Source of the DNA: Pseudopyrenochaeta lycopersici
Lineage: Eukaryota; Ascomycota; Dothideomycetes; Pleosporales; Pseudopyrenochaetaceae
Direction: 5' to 3'
Assembly: GCA_003313425.1 (NCBI GenBank)
Contig: NHZP01000005.1
Coordinates: 1,178,001-1,242,000, forward strand
Length of the DNA: 64,000 nt
Of this stretch, positions 35,231 to 45,039 are shown piece after piece (position 1 is the stretch's first letter; the number at the start of each line of letters is the position of its first letter). The position numbers were made by a program, and so were the translations under genes. The notes beneath the pieces are model-generated. The model was given only the letters and a program-made list of their open reading frames with translations. It ran no database searches and had not been told where the DNA came from.

Positions 35231-37025
35231 GCTCAGGCTCATGTCGGATCAGCGTATGCTCTCCAACTGTGCTTATCTTTTGCATCTCATCGCCGTCTAT
35301 GTAGGTGACAGGCCAACAGCCACACTATTTGGCACACTACCATGTAATTGGTTTTTTGGGGGCGCAAGCAAAACAGATCTGACGGTGAAACAACTACTAT
35401 ATTTGGAAGGTTCTAGGGGAGCTGTAGATTGCAGAGCTACCGGAGGGGCAAAGGTCGAGGACGAGGGGCACGAAGAGGCGCGCGGGGCTGCGGTAGAGGG
35501 GCACGCCCTCATGCAGCTTCCCCAGCATCATCATGGCCTTGCAATGCCTTTTTTCCGCTCCTGGCTTTGGTAGCGAATTGTCTCTCCTGAAGCTGCTTAT
35601 CCAGGACTACGTTACTATCTTCTATTGCGCATGTATCTATTTCCAGACCCACTCAGGGGCTTCCACTGTTTATATGGAGTCTATACGGAGTGCTTTTAGC
35701 AGCTGCAGTAGATTAAAGTTGGTACACCATTAATATTTCTCGAGTAGTCGGAGTGGAATGAACACTTGGTTGGGTAATATACTTCGAAGTGGATAAGATG
35801 CTGGTCTTCTTGACCAGGTTCAAAGATTACTGATATTCCCAATATTTACAACAACTGCACTCTCAGCCTAATTTGTGGACATGGAAGATTGTATTTTACA
35901 CGACCGCGAGGCTGAAAACCTCACCGCTGATGATACACTGTCTTAGTTACAAAACACTGTGCATGACCAAAATGGTAGTATGCATTAATTTCACGACAAA
36001 CATCAACAGAATATTTGTCTGTGCAATCAGTAAACAGCTAGCGGATATATCAGTGATTTCTTACCAATGAGCATATTTTGTTGACGGTCCGGGCACTACC
36101 GTCATATTGCTAGTGACTTCTCGAGTGTGAATTAAGGAACACAAACAATGATCACTTCTTCGCTCTAGCGTCAAATGAATTCAGACAACCATGTTCAAGT
36201 GATACTATTTAACAGCACCAAATAGGTCTCGAATTGACCTAGGCCATTTACTTGCTTTCTCGCACTTCATATACCCAGGAACTGAAGTAGTTTCTGCCCT
36301 GAACGCTTGTGCGCAACCCCTATTTTCTATGTGTCCTACTCCGCCATCCCCATCTGCTTAATAGTTTCGAGAGGACATAATGACGTCTTTTCTGTGCAAG
36401 GCTCCTTTCCCTTTGTTGCTTTCATCATGCCGAAAGCAACGAAAAGAACATCATATTACAACGTTGCGGGTGTTTACTTTCCCGATTCTTCTCATCTACA
36501 CCCCCTCTATTTTCCTTGCCTGTTCTAATGTTGGACTGCATTTCAAAGTAGAGCTACCAGTTTCTCTCCCAGAATTCAAGGCATAGCCAGTTTATACCTG
36601 TTCTAGATGATATCAACAATGCCTCTGATAATGATTCGAGAGGCGGAAAGACACTATGAAGAGTGTAGCGACTAGACTACATGAACAATAAAGCGGCGAC
36701 AAATTACCTGCTGGATCCGGAAGACTTGCAGATGTGAGCGTCGTAAAGAACGTGCAACCTTGCTTGGAAAAGTACACTGACATCAACAGTCTCTGTTGAT
36801 CTCAAGCCTTACAGCTGATATTTAGCACTGTAGCAAGGCTCCTCCTTACAAATAGAGAGTATACAAATTTGGTACGAGCTTGCGGCATCCCTAAGTAAGG
36901 AAGAAATTACTAGAGGGTATGAATACATATCCTGGAGGTGCATTGACAGGGAGGGACACCAACTCTTCATATTTAACCCTGTGGCTCTTTGGGTATCCTC
37001 AGTTTGCGAATACTGTTCGCACTAC
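35231..37025. other. AT-rich decayed region, no supported gene
   Basis: 35400-35575 holds a GC-rich patch coding a low-complexity Gly/Arg-type frame with stops. From 35700 the DNA is AT-rich with many TpA steps and stops in all frames. It looks like eroded repeat DNA. No transposon domain could be named here. Confidence 0.45.
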
Positions 37026-37550
37026 TTACAGAACAACGTCTTTCTCACCAAGCAAGTCCAATGTTGGCACTCCTGCCTCGTCCGCCCAGACTCCGTTCCA
37101 TCTTCCTTCTTTGATTCTTCTGGATGAAGTCTCACTCTCTTGGCTTTACGACTGCACCTTGTTTCTCCAGCTTCCCCAACGCAGCTCGAACCCACGCCAG
37201 ACAAGAGAAAGATTGCGCGTGGACTTGACTCGGATCATCGATCTGGTAGATTGGCACTTCTTGGAAGATTTTCTTGAACGCATCAGTGGAAGTAATTTTA
37301 GCAATAACGACGCGGACCACGAGACGGTGTTCAAGCAGGACGTTAGATACACCCACACTTTCGAAACGCAAAGTTTGTATAGCCTCGCCGCAATAGTTTG
37401 GAGTGTGTTTTTGACGCGATATTTGGTTGCCGAATTAACGACTTATTTTTCAGCACCTTTCGAAGAAATAAAGAGTGCGTAGTGATACGTCCCAGGATGC
37501 TTCGGTCTCGCGTAAAGGGCGAGCTGAAGGCGAAGTTTGTTACAGCGCAT
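37026..37550 (-). pseudogene. Broken DUF6914-like gene, copy A
   Basis: Read on the minus strand, a nearly full-length copy (about 175 codons) of a small fungal family I recall as DUF6914. Order of blocks: start ATG at 37550; LQLALYARPKHPGTYHYALF; VVNSATKYRVKNTLQT; NVLLEHRLVVRVVIAKI; IFQEVPIYQIDD; SFSCLAWVRAALGKLEKQGAVV; and the end block KEGRWNGVWADEAGVPTLDLL, with stop at 37026. Breaks: an in-frame TAA at 37445-37443 after 35 codons, a frameshift near 37370, a TGA after KPRE (at 37134-37132) where Trp is expected, and a second frameshift before the end block. The stop codons fit CAA to TAA and TGG to TGA changes. Function of the family is unknown. It faces copy B head-to-head. Confidence 0.75.
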
Positions 37551-37918
37551 CCTTACGGCTATATCTAATGAAAGCGGCATTACATTCGCAAAAGTGAGTG
37601 TAAAGTAAACGGTCACATTGAAACGGCGCTTAATTCTTCCATAAATGCCAAAGTAAGACTCCCGCCGGCCATATCAAGCGGGCGTTTATAGTCTAGAGGT
37701 AGTCTCGTGTTTCGCGTGGCATTTAAAACAGAATTACGATTTGCCAGCTATTTAAGTTCTAAATCTTCTTCTCCATAAAGAATTAAATAGGATCTGGGTG
37801 TTCCAAACGCCATAATTTCTATTGCCCTCTCCTTGTCAATTAGGTCTGTATGTAGAAGTCGACTCCATAGACAGATATAACTAATGGAATCGAGTAACTT
37901 AGGCCACCTCTACTCACC
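37551..37918. other. Shared 5' interval of the two DUF6914-like copies
   Basis: 368 bp between the two divergent broken genes. It is AT-rich in the middle and has no frame of note. If the pair was once active, this was its common promoter. Confidence 0.45.
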
Positions 37919-38449
37919 ATAATTGTTGCGGACAAAGACCGAATCTACATTGCCCTCTATGCTCGTGGTGGGCAGGACCCTAACACGTTTCATTGGGCCC
38001 TCATTGTGGGACCTAAGCGTGAAGTTGAAGGCGGGAGGGGTTTTCGATACCATACAAGGCAGACGCTTGATCCTACTACGGGGCGTCTGGGATGGGTCTA
38101 TGGGGCATTGCAAATCCCACTGGTGCAGACTCGTATGCTACTCGTAAGGCCTATGATTGGAAAGGTGATTGATGGGAATCAACTAGCGGCGGTACTTGCC
38201 CAAGTGCCCCTTGTCCAAAACAATGCAATATGGACTTGCCGCATCTGGGTGAGAGATGCGATTGCGGCGTTGGAAAGCGATGGAATATGTTTGGAGATGA
38301 GGATGACGAATTAGTCGAAAGTTGAACAAACATCAAACGACTATGTCGCACGGAAGCGGCAACAAAGGCGATTCGATGAATCAGGGGCGTGGCAGGCCGG
38401 TACTGTGCCCACATACAATCTGCTGGAGGAGATTGAAGTTATTCCCTGA
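37919..38449 (+). pseudogene. Broken DUF6914-like gene, copy B
   Basis: One open plus-strand frame of 177 codons keeps every block of the family: RIYIALYARGGQDPNTFHWAL, VGPKREVEGGRGFRYH, GWVYGALQIPLVQTRMLLVR, MIGKVIDGNQLAAVLAQVPL, IWTCRIWVRDAIAALESDG, DYVARKRQQRRFDESGAWQAG and VPTYNLLEEIEVIP, with stop TGA at 38447-38449. Two lesions: where the start should be, the codon is ATA in a CTCACC context (37919), and TAG at 38312-38314 sits where relatives have Trp. Both are single G-to-A changes. An upstream exon supplying a start cannot be fully ruled out. The copy is otherwise intact, so the loss looks recent. It is diverged from copy A, so the pair is not a fresh duplication. Confidence 0.75.
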
Positions 38450-38567
38450 AGTGTACCAATTCCCAAATCTTAGGGCAAAGATATGCCCTATTTTACCTTG
38501 TGAGCAGAGGTATAGTCTTAGACTCATTTGAATTCAATAGTAAACATCTGCTCTTCAGCCTCGTCGG

Positions 38568-39425
38568 TCAAAACGCTCCAAAGTACTTCTGTCGGAGCTG
38601 CTCCATTTTAATTGCATCCGGATATTCTTCAAGAAATTGGCCGATCTCCTTCCTCCAAAACTCATTGTACGGATTAACATTATGAGCAGTTGTATACTCC
38701 CAATACTCAGGGTACCAACCAGCTGTATCCCAGTCAATAATGCCTGTAATCTTATTCCCTTTGATAAGTATATTCATGCTGTTTAGGTCACCGTGAGTGA
38801 AGCGGGTGGAGTAACGTTCCAGTTCATGTTGTTCTATCAGCTCATTGACCTCTGAATTCTGTTCCCAACAAGCGGTGATTCCATCACGGAGAAATGAGTG
38901 AAAATTGCGAATTGAATGGAAAGGTCCAAATCCTTCCAGGCCACCATAGAGACGCATATCGTAAAGCTTGCTACCATGAACGCCTTCAACCACGCCAAAA
39001 TTTGGAGGTCTAAGCCTTCTCATTTCCTCTACGTAGGCTTTTAGCTGGCTCATTAGATTCTCCTTGGACTCTATAGGCCGGCTCTCCCAGTTGTGACCAA
39101 TAGGAGAACCAGCTATGCGAGACATGACGATATATGTAACTCCTTTTCTTTCGAATGCGGAATATATTTTTGGCACCGGAATGGAGGTGAAAGAGGCGAT
39201 AAATTGCATTGCGGCCGCTTCGGACAAGTGCTGGAGCGGGCCACGCTTGACACAAATGCCGCGTGTGAGGAAGAGGACTGACGCATTATGCGGGCGAAAA
39301 CGCCTCAAGATCGCGACGGCTGCGATCACGAGATGACGCCGAAACCATGAGGCATTGATCGAACCGTTGTGATTCTGTATTCAAAATCAGGTTGAGCTAT
39401 AGGCTCAGCATGCACATCTTACCAT
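38568..39425 (-). CDS. APH-family phosphotransferase (kinase-like fold)
   Basis: Main exon 39374-38568; a possible first exon holds only the ATG (39425-39423) before a 48-nt GTAAGA intron, giving 269 aa. Known: fungal APH-family proteins share the aminoglycoside/choline kinase fold, but their substrates are mostly unknown. Seen: GICVKRG with the ATP-site Lys, EAAAMQFIAS, IPVPKIYSAF, TYIVMSRIAGSPIGHNW, the catalytic loop FTHGDLNSMNILIKGNKITGIIDWDTAGWYPEYWEY (Asp of HGDL and Asp of IDWD both present) and a short C-terminal helix. The catalytic residues are intact despite the decayed surroundings. The start is uncertain. Confidence 0.8.
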
Positions 39426-39796
39426 GACAGTAAGGGTCGCGGCAGTCGTGCGCAGATTGGAACCCGGCTAGATTGCACTCCTCCGTCTTCGTGGTGGTAA
39501 ATCAATCGAAAGAAAAGTAGGAATGTGAACCTAAATAACGGAAGAAAAAGGGCCACAGGTGAGATTAGCGCGAGCAGGCGTCTCTCTGAGATTACTAGAT
39601 ACGTGGTTGCAGTAATAGCATTGCGAAGCTGAAAGCACGAGAAGGCTAGCCAGAATAAGTTCAGGGTTCTCCGCCTCTCCACTAAGCTGCACCAAATCAG
39701 AACGGTCGGCTCCCTTGGGTGTCACACATCTGAAGCTGGCCTATGTACCCAAGAGCCCAGTCACCATTCATCACTCAGCCATGGCGGCAAAGCCCA
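39426..39796. other. Intergenic, no gene seen
   Basis: 5' flank of the phosphotransferase gene and left edge of the LINE relic. A minus-strand hydrophobic frame at 39419-39682 has no family motif. Confidence 0.45.
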
Positions 39797-40110
39797 AAAA
39801 CGCATATCGACAGCAATGCGGAAAAGGCACGAGCATGGCACGACAGAAAGTGTGTAACAGGCCTCAGCATCTACACAGAACGGCAGCGGCATCGACGACG
39901 AGATTGGCGCAGCAGCAGTGTGTTCGCTTACGCAGCAGACCCGCGCCGTACACATGGGCTCATATACGGTCTCGACAGTATCCGCGGCTGAGCTATAGGG
40001 CCTAGCTATGATGTTAGCCACGAATATCAGCCCCATCTCTAGGCCAGTCCTTATAATGCACGGCGGTATTGTGACTACTTCTGTCCTAAAACCTATAATG
40101 TCCTGAGACA
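39797..40110 (+). mobile_element. Tad-like LINE retrotransposon relic (RNase H domain)
   Basis: The plus strand reads KTHIDSNAEKARAWHD then GLSIYT. After one extra base near 39880 it continues GSGIDDEIGAAAV, LTQQTRAVHMGSYTVSTVSAAEL, a TAG, and GL. This is the start of the RNase H domain of fungal non-LTR elements of the Tad1 type: the (I)YTDGSGI box with an active-site Asp, and the AAEL-x-G box with the active-site Glu. The stop sits where Gln (CAG) is expected, a C-to-T change. The right end fades into TA-rich DNA at about 40110. No reverse transcriptase, target-site duplication or poly-A tail was found. It is a dead fragment. Confidence 0.7.
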
Positions 40111-40911
40111 TTATTACCCTTAGTTAACTTTAAAACTTTAAACAACAGATTCTCTACTTGTGTTAGCCCTATGGATTGACCTGAGCCGCCATAGCCTATT
40201 GGGGACTTTTGCGGCCTAATTAAGGCTAGAATATAGAAGGGAACCCTCTCCGTTACTCCTTAGTAGTGATATGTCTATTAAAACCCCGCAATACACTCTT
40301 TATTGCTAAACTATCCTGTCTATGCTAGTGAGCCTCTAACGGTCCCTGATATAAGGTGAGTTTGGTGCGAAAAAAAGAAACCCTAGGGAATTCATGGTAG
40401 TGAGGATGGAAGAACTAGTAAAATCTGTGTTGAGGAATGCAATTCTAGCCACGATCTCCATGTTTACCTACCAAAATATCATCCCTCTCGTGTTACCAAT
40501 AGCACGGACGCCAATTAGTTGTGTGGTACACGCATACCTTCGAAGCTAGGGTCAGAGAATTGCCAGTTAACATACAACCTAGACTTACCACAGGAACTGG
40601 TCTCATTCCCAAGAGGTCACATTCCATTCCACAGCTTCTTTCGAAAGGGCTTGCCAGGTATAAATTAGAGCATCTACCCAGCCTTGAAGGTTTTACCGCC
40701 GTCTTTCTGTTGCTCGTTGCGTGCTGAAAGTTGTGCTCTCGTTTGACTTTTAAGTTACGGTACTAACAAACAGTGTTTCCTTTTATTTTTTCTTTTATTA
40801 TTTTTTCTGTTTGCAGAGCAAAGCTTTGAGCATATGAGACAGTCTAACCTACTGCCTTCGGCAGCCGCTGACTGTTATAAAGCCTCTCATCATCGATTTC
40901 CCGCCTAACAG
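40111..40911. other. AT-rich, TpA-rich DNA, probably RIP-mutated
   Basis: 40100-40450 is full of TTA, TAG, CTA and TAA words, with no open frame of note, as a C-to-T mutated repeat would be. 40760-40815 is a T-rich stretch. It may hold the first exon of the WSC gene, but no clear start was found. Confidence 0.45.
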
Positions 40912-41239
40912 ATATGTGGGCTGTTACCCGACCGACAGGGGCGACGGCAGCGACGCTCAGAACCGAGACCCAGCCCTTTATTACCTGACAGCCGATCCCC
41001 TATATGACCGGAACGACATGACTCACGATCGCTGCCTCCAATACTGCAACGTAGAAGCGATAGGTGCGCCGTACCGATACTTCGGTATTTCATTCGGTCG
41101 CGACTGCCACTGCGGAAACGGTCCAGCCTTCTATGCCAGAGCCGATCCCTCACAATGCACATATCCGAACTCAGGAAACAGCTCGGAAGTCGGTGGCTCG
41201 AACAGATATCAGAACATCTGGGAGAACGCCGCGGTGACT
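40912..41239 (+). CDS. WSC-domain exon (gene incomplete)
   Basis: An open exon with an acceptor (CCTAACAG at 40911) and a donor (GTACGT at 41240) encodes a WSC carbohydrate-binding-type domain. Seen: YVGCYPTDRGDG, DMTHDRCLQYC, YRYFGISFGRDCHCGNG, QCTYPNSGNSSEVGG and NRYQNIW. Six of the usual eight Cys are present; the pair normally in the PC-x-GN-x4-CGG segment is replaced (PNSGNSSEVGG). WSC domains occur in cell-wall sensors and secreted fungal proteins. I found no certain signal-peptide exon before it nor a coherent exon after it. It may be a gene fragment or a decayed gene in the accessory island. Confidence 0.55.
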
Positions 41240-41486
41240 GTACGTCCACGTTTCATAACTCTATGCTCAAAGCTCTGCAAACAGATTTCTTTACTCGTTC
41301 AAAGTAAGTACTGGGTAAGTTTGGTGCTATGTTTGCGCTTCGGCCCAGACCTTACTAGCAAGAAAGAGTCGGATGCGTTCAGAATGGGTCTTTCGGTCGA
41401 ACATCGACACGAATATCTCGACACAATACGCATGACAACTGCACAATACTTGACCCACCTTGATACAACACGACTCAACTTCTACT

Positions 41487-41570
41487 CGACTTCAACGCAT
41501 CGACTTCAACACATCGACTTCAACACATCGACTTCAACACATCGACTTCAACACATCGACTTCAACACAT
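41487..41570 (+). repeat. 14-bp minisatellite, 6 copies
   Basis: Six head-to-tail copies of CGACTTCAACACAT; the first copy differs by one base (GCAT for ACAT). Related degenerate words (CGACTCAAC, TTCAACACC) flank it on both sides, so the array has spread into a wider family. Confidence 0.95.
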
Positions 41571-42738
41571 CAACATCTTTCAACACCAACATGTCTCACT
41601 TCAACTTCTTCCAACATCAACCTTTTCCGACACATTAGCTTCTTCCAACAACGACCTCTTCCACTTCAACTTCACTCCACGTCTTCACACTCAATACGAC
41701 TCAACACATCTTATCCAATGTTGCATCTATCAGTAGCATAGGTGTCGAAGTAAGTACTCATGTTGAAATTGATGAACCACTAAACGCCCTAGTGCAGTAG
41801 TGACATGTCGGTTCCACGCCTCATTGGATGAAGGCGTTATACAACAGCAATACTCGACAGCGTATGGCTATCGTCCAATGCCTTCCATTGTGTAGCCTGC
41901 ACGAATCGAATGGTAAGTGATTATCATACTCTATGAGAAGGCTAACTACACCGCAATAGATTTCAACACGATATCATGAAATATGATGGGTGATGATGTA
42001 AGAGGTAATATAGTTTGAAGGAACTATCGATGACTGCAGCACACAGTCAACATGTGAGACTAAATCGATGACCACAGTCTCGACACATGGCGACTTATCC
42101 CTTCACCACGTTCGCCAACGACTTCCAACTGCAGGTTCTGGTTCTGGTATGGGACAATAGTGGTCTGTTTCTTTCTCCCCTTGCTATAAATGCGACCTCT
42201 GCTAACGAACTCGCCCAAATACCATCGCAAAATACAGGTTCATACTAGCGATGGCGAATTTTCGATACTGTTATCGACCTGAAGCGCAAGAGGAGGAATG
42301 TCTGAATCGTAGACGAGACACCAAGCAGTTGGGATATGGAAAGCAACAGACGAGGGCGGACAACATCATTGGAAGGGAAGTGTAGGACATGGAAATCGGG
42401 GTTGAGGTTGAAGTCCTTGGTGGAGGTACCCGGAAGAGTGGGGGAATATACCATAGGTTAGTGACCTGTCATGACGATTAATTTGGTCCTATGTTGCTAG
42501 AATTCGACAAACTAATTTAATACAGATCGCAATGTCGAACCCGATTATACTTTCTGGTATACTCATCTTACTGTATTCACATCGTCCAAAACCTAACAGT
42601 CCAACTCATCCATGCTTATTATGCCTCAACCTTATCGTTACCTTCGCATCTTTACCATGTGTATTATACACGGACGGCTCATGTGACGGAGTTGTGTTCT
42701 GTCGAGGTAGAGCTGGATGTCGTAGGTCGTAAACTACC

Positions 42739-42812
<74 letters not shown>
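42739..42812 (+). repeat. Compound (CT)n(CA)n(CT)n microsatellite
   Basis: About 20 bases of CT, then about 22 of CA, then about 32 of CT, in one unbroken tract. The length is visible directly. Likely polymorphic between strains. Confidence 0.95.
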
Positions 42813-42813
<1 letters not shown>

Positions 42814-43680
42814 ACACACACTCACTCGGTACGGCCTCTTACAATCATTCATTTCATGTTGCGCTATAAGAAAGGACTAATATCCTCGGCATGCTGGGTT
42901 CATGGAAAGGGAAAGTGTAAATATGATCCTGCTCTTCACCAATACTCATAACGGCAAGGCTCGACAAAACATTCAGGTAGACCAATAAGACAAGACAAAA
43001 AGGAGTTCTAATGAGAAATAGAAGGGGCGGGCACATCAGATACTCGGGAACCGCATCTCACGACAACTTCTGATTCCTGGAACGATAGGTGCGGCGGTGT
43101 GACGGGTTGAAAAGCAAGGAACAGAGGGGATCCTTGTTTTGACACGTGGTGATTTCGGTGGAGCTAGAAGGAGGAAAAAAACAGCGTAAAAGAGGCAAGG
43201 GAGGCGGGTGAGGCGGGTGAGGCGTAGAATGTGAAGGAGGCGTGGATAGCGGGGGAGGCGTGGCAGAAGACTCTGAACCACCAACAGTATACGTGTAGTG
43301 AGTATATTGCGGCGGCATAAAGAGGACGAGAGCGGGGTAGGGCAGAGAGTTGAAGACCAAGGTCAAGGGCTTCAAGGGAATGCGGTCTAACGAGGGCGAA
43401 GAGGAGATAGTGCTTACGCGATGAGGTAGACTGTTTTAGTATCTTGTAGAATAGGAACATAGTGATGTAATGAAGGTGGGAGGTTACGAAAGGAAGAAGT
43501 TAGTGCTTGAAGAAAGCAATCGCGCTTGTTTTTCCAAGGCAAGGAATTGGAGACAGGATGTGAGTTAACAGTGAAGGTCATGAGCAGTGATAGAGAGTGC
43601 TGTGTCTTCTGTGTCGTTTGATTATGTTTCAACGTCTGTATACGATTCTATATTGTCGATTACAAGTAGTGATTTTGCGT

Positions 43681-45039
43681 TTAATTATTGTTTCCTCCCT
43701 TCTCGTCAGGCGGTGGCAGCATGACCACATACTCCCTTTCGCTTCCGGCGAACTTGAGAATATCTTTATCCCTCAGCTCAAAGTAGCGACTAGCTTCGAT
43801 AGGCTTATCGTTCAGCTCAGTACCGTTGCTGCTTTCTAGATCAATAATAAACGGCTTCACTTTGCCTCTCTTACTCTTCACCCCAAACTCATCCTCTACC
43901 GTTTTTGTAATGTAGCGGAACTGAATTACGGCATGTTGTCCGCTTGAGCTAGGATGTTCAAGCACATAGTCGACGACCTCTTGTGATCGGCCCAGTAGCC
44001 AGCAGCTCTTCTGGCATATCTCGATCGTGTCTACAACATCCTCGCCTTTGAACACAAATATACGCCACGGCTGTGACGATGGTGGTTTCCGAGCTTCAGC
44101 CGGTTCGTGGTACTTGAGGGAGATTTTTGTGCCCTCAACACGATTAGCGTGTTTCGCAAGTGCACCAGTGGTCTTGAAGTTGGGTTTCTCCTTGTCAGGT
44201 GGTGCTCCTCCATATTTCGAGGGCGGCTGCGCCGAGTCATCAAGACCGCGGAAGGAGACTTCCTGAGATGGCAGAGGTTGTTTGGTCCGTTTGTGGGGGG
44301 ATGGTGAGCGGGAGCGGGAGTGCGATCGTGTCCGCCGGCGGCGTTTAGGGGGTGGAGATGTAGACGCGGAAGGTGAGCGGGAGCGGACTTTGAGAGAGCG
44401 GTGGGGTATGGGAGAGCGGGAGCGTCGGCCATCTACAGTCTTGTCTTTGTCCCGTCGACCCATTGAGCGTGAGCGGTCTTGTCTGCCATGTCTGTCCTTG
44501 GAGCGATCTCGTTTTCTGTCTCTTGCCGCGTCCTGGTCTCTTGATCGATCGCGTCGCCTGTCTCTAGAGCGATGCCTCCTTCTCTCACCAGACCTGTCTC
44601 GTCTCCTGTCTCGTGACCCATCCCGTCGCCTGTCTCTGGAAGCACGTCTCTTGCGGTCCCTCGAGCCCTCGCGCCTCCTCTCTCTGGACTCCTCTCGTGG
44701 CTTCCGGTATGGTTCGGGTGACGGCTCTCGGTTGCGAACGGTAGGGACCTCCTCGATTGGCCCGTCTTTGGGGGTGCCCCTTTGCTTGTGCTCGCGAGAA
44801 GCGCTTCTGGATCGACGTCCGGATGTGGGTGGAGGCTCTTTCCTTGCTCGTTGCGCCGCGGTCTTTGAGGAGCTGTCACGGCTTGGACTCCTGCTTTTGC
44901 TCTGCTGGACAGGGCTGCTCTTGCCCTCGACCAGTTGCTGAGTCAGCAGCCTTCGTGCGCTGTACGGCGAAAGGTCTCTCGCCATGTCGGGGCCGTATTC
45001 TGAGAGTGTGCGACTTGGGGCGGCGATTGGGGGCGGCAA
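43681..45039 (-). CDS. FHA-domain splicing factor, SNIP1/Pml1-like
   Basis: Single exon, 452 aa. The N-terminal 250 residues are an Arg/Ser/Asp-rich low-complexity region with many RDRRRD and RSRSPS repeats. A linker (SFRGLDDSAQPPSKYGG, LKYHEPAEARKP) and then a C-terminal FHA domain follow: WRIFVFKGEDVVDTIEI, SCWLLGRSQEVVDYVLEHPSSSGQHAVIQFR, PFIIDLESSNGTELNDKPI, SRYFELRDKDILKFAGSEREYVVML. Known: SNIP1 and yeast Pml1 bind phosphothreonine through the FHA domain, and Pml1 is part of the RES complex for pre-mRNA retention and splicing. All FHA key residues (GR, S, H, N) are present. The first in-frame Met may be at 44985 (MARDLSPYS). Divergent from the coiled-coil gene. Confidence 0.9.
   Translation of the reverse strand: MPPPIAAPSRTLSEYGPDMARDLSPYSARRLLTQQLVEGKSSPVQQSKSRSPSRDSSSKTAAQRARKEPPPTSGRRSRSASREHKQRGTPKDGPIEEVPTVRNREPSPEPYRKPREESRERRREGSRDRKRRASRDRRRDGSRDRRRDRSGERRRHRSRDRRRDRSRDQDAARDRKRDRSKDRHGRQDRSRSMGRRDKDKTVDGRRSRSPIPHRSLKVRSRSPSASTSPPPKRRRRTRSHSRSRSPSPHKRTKQPLPSQEVSFRGLDDSAQPPSKYGGAPPDKEKPNFKTTGALAKHANRVEGTKISLKYHEPAEARKPPSSQPWRIFVFKGEDVVDTIEICQKSCWLLGRSQEVVDYVLEHPSSSGQHAVIQFRYITKTVEDEFGVKSKRGKVKPFIIDLESSNGTELNDKPIEASRYFELRDKDILKFAGSEREYVVMLPPPDEKGGNNN

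Larger units (their letters stand above)
41240..43680. other. Non-coding or decayed DNA with simple repeats
   Basis: This 2.4-kb stretch holds the 14-bp minisatellite and the CT/CA microsatellite listed separately. Rich in ACGACTTC/TCAACAC words near 41400-41720. No motif-bearing gene was seen. The last 600 bp before 43681 are the 3' flank of the SNIP1 gene. Confidence 0.45.

Noticed and set aside
36919..37482. Plus-strand 187-aa frame
   Set aside because: It is the antisense shadow of the broken DUF6914-like copy A, which explains its length.
42606..42821. Minus-strand frame of Arg-Glu and Val-Cys repeats
   Set aside because: It is just the translation of the CT/CA microsatellite.
43058..43460. 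Minus-strand Pro-rich frames downstream of SNIP1
   Set aside because: Low-complexity translation of GGAGGCG-type repeats; no start or splice support.
44282..44941. Plus-strand 219-aa frame rich in Arg, Ser and Leu
   Set aside because: Antisense shadow of the Arg/Ser/Asp repeats of the SNIP1-like gene.
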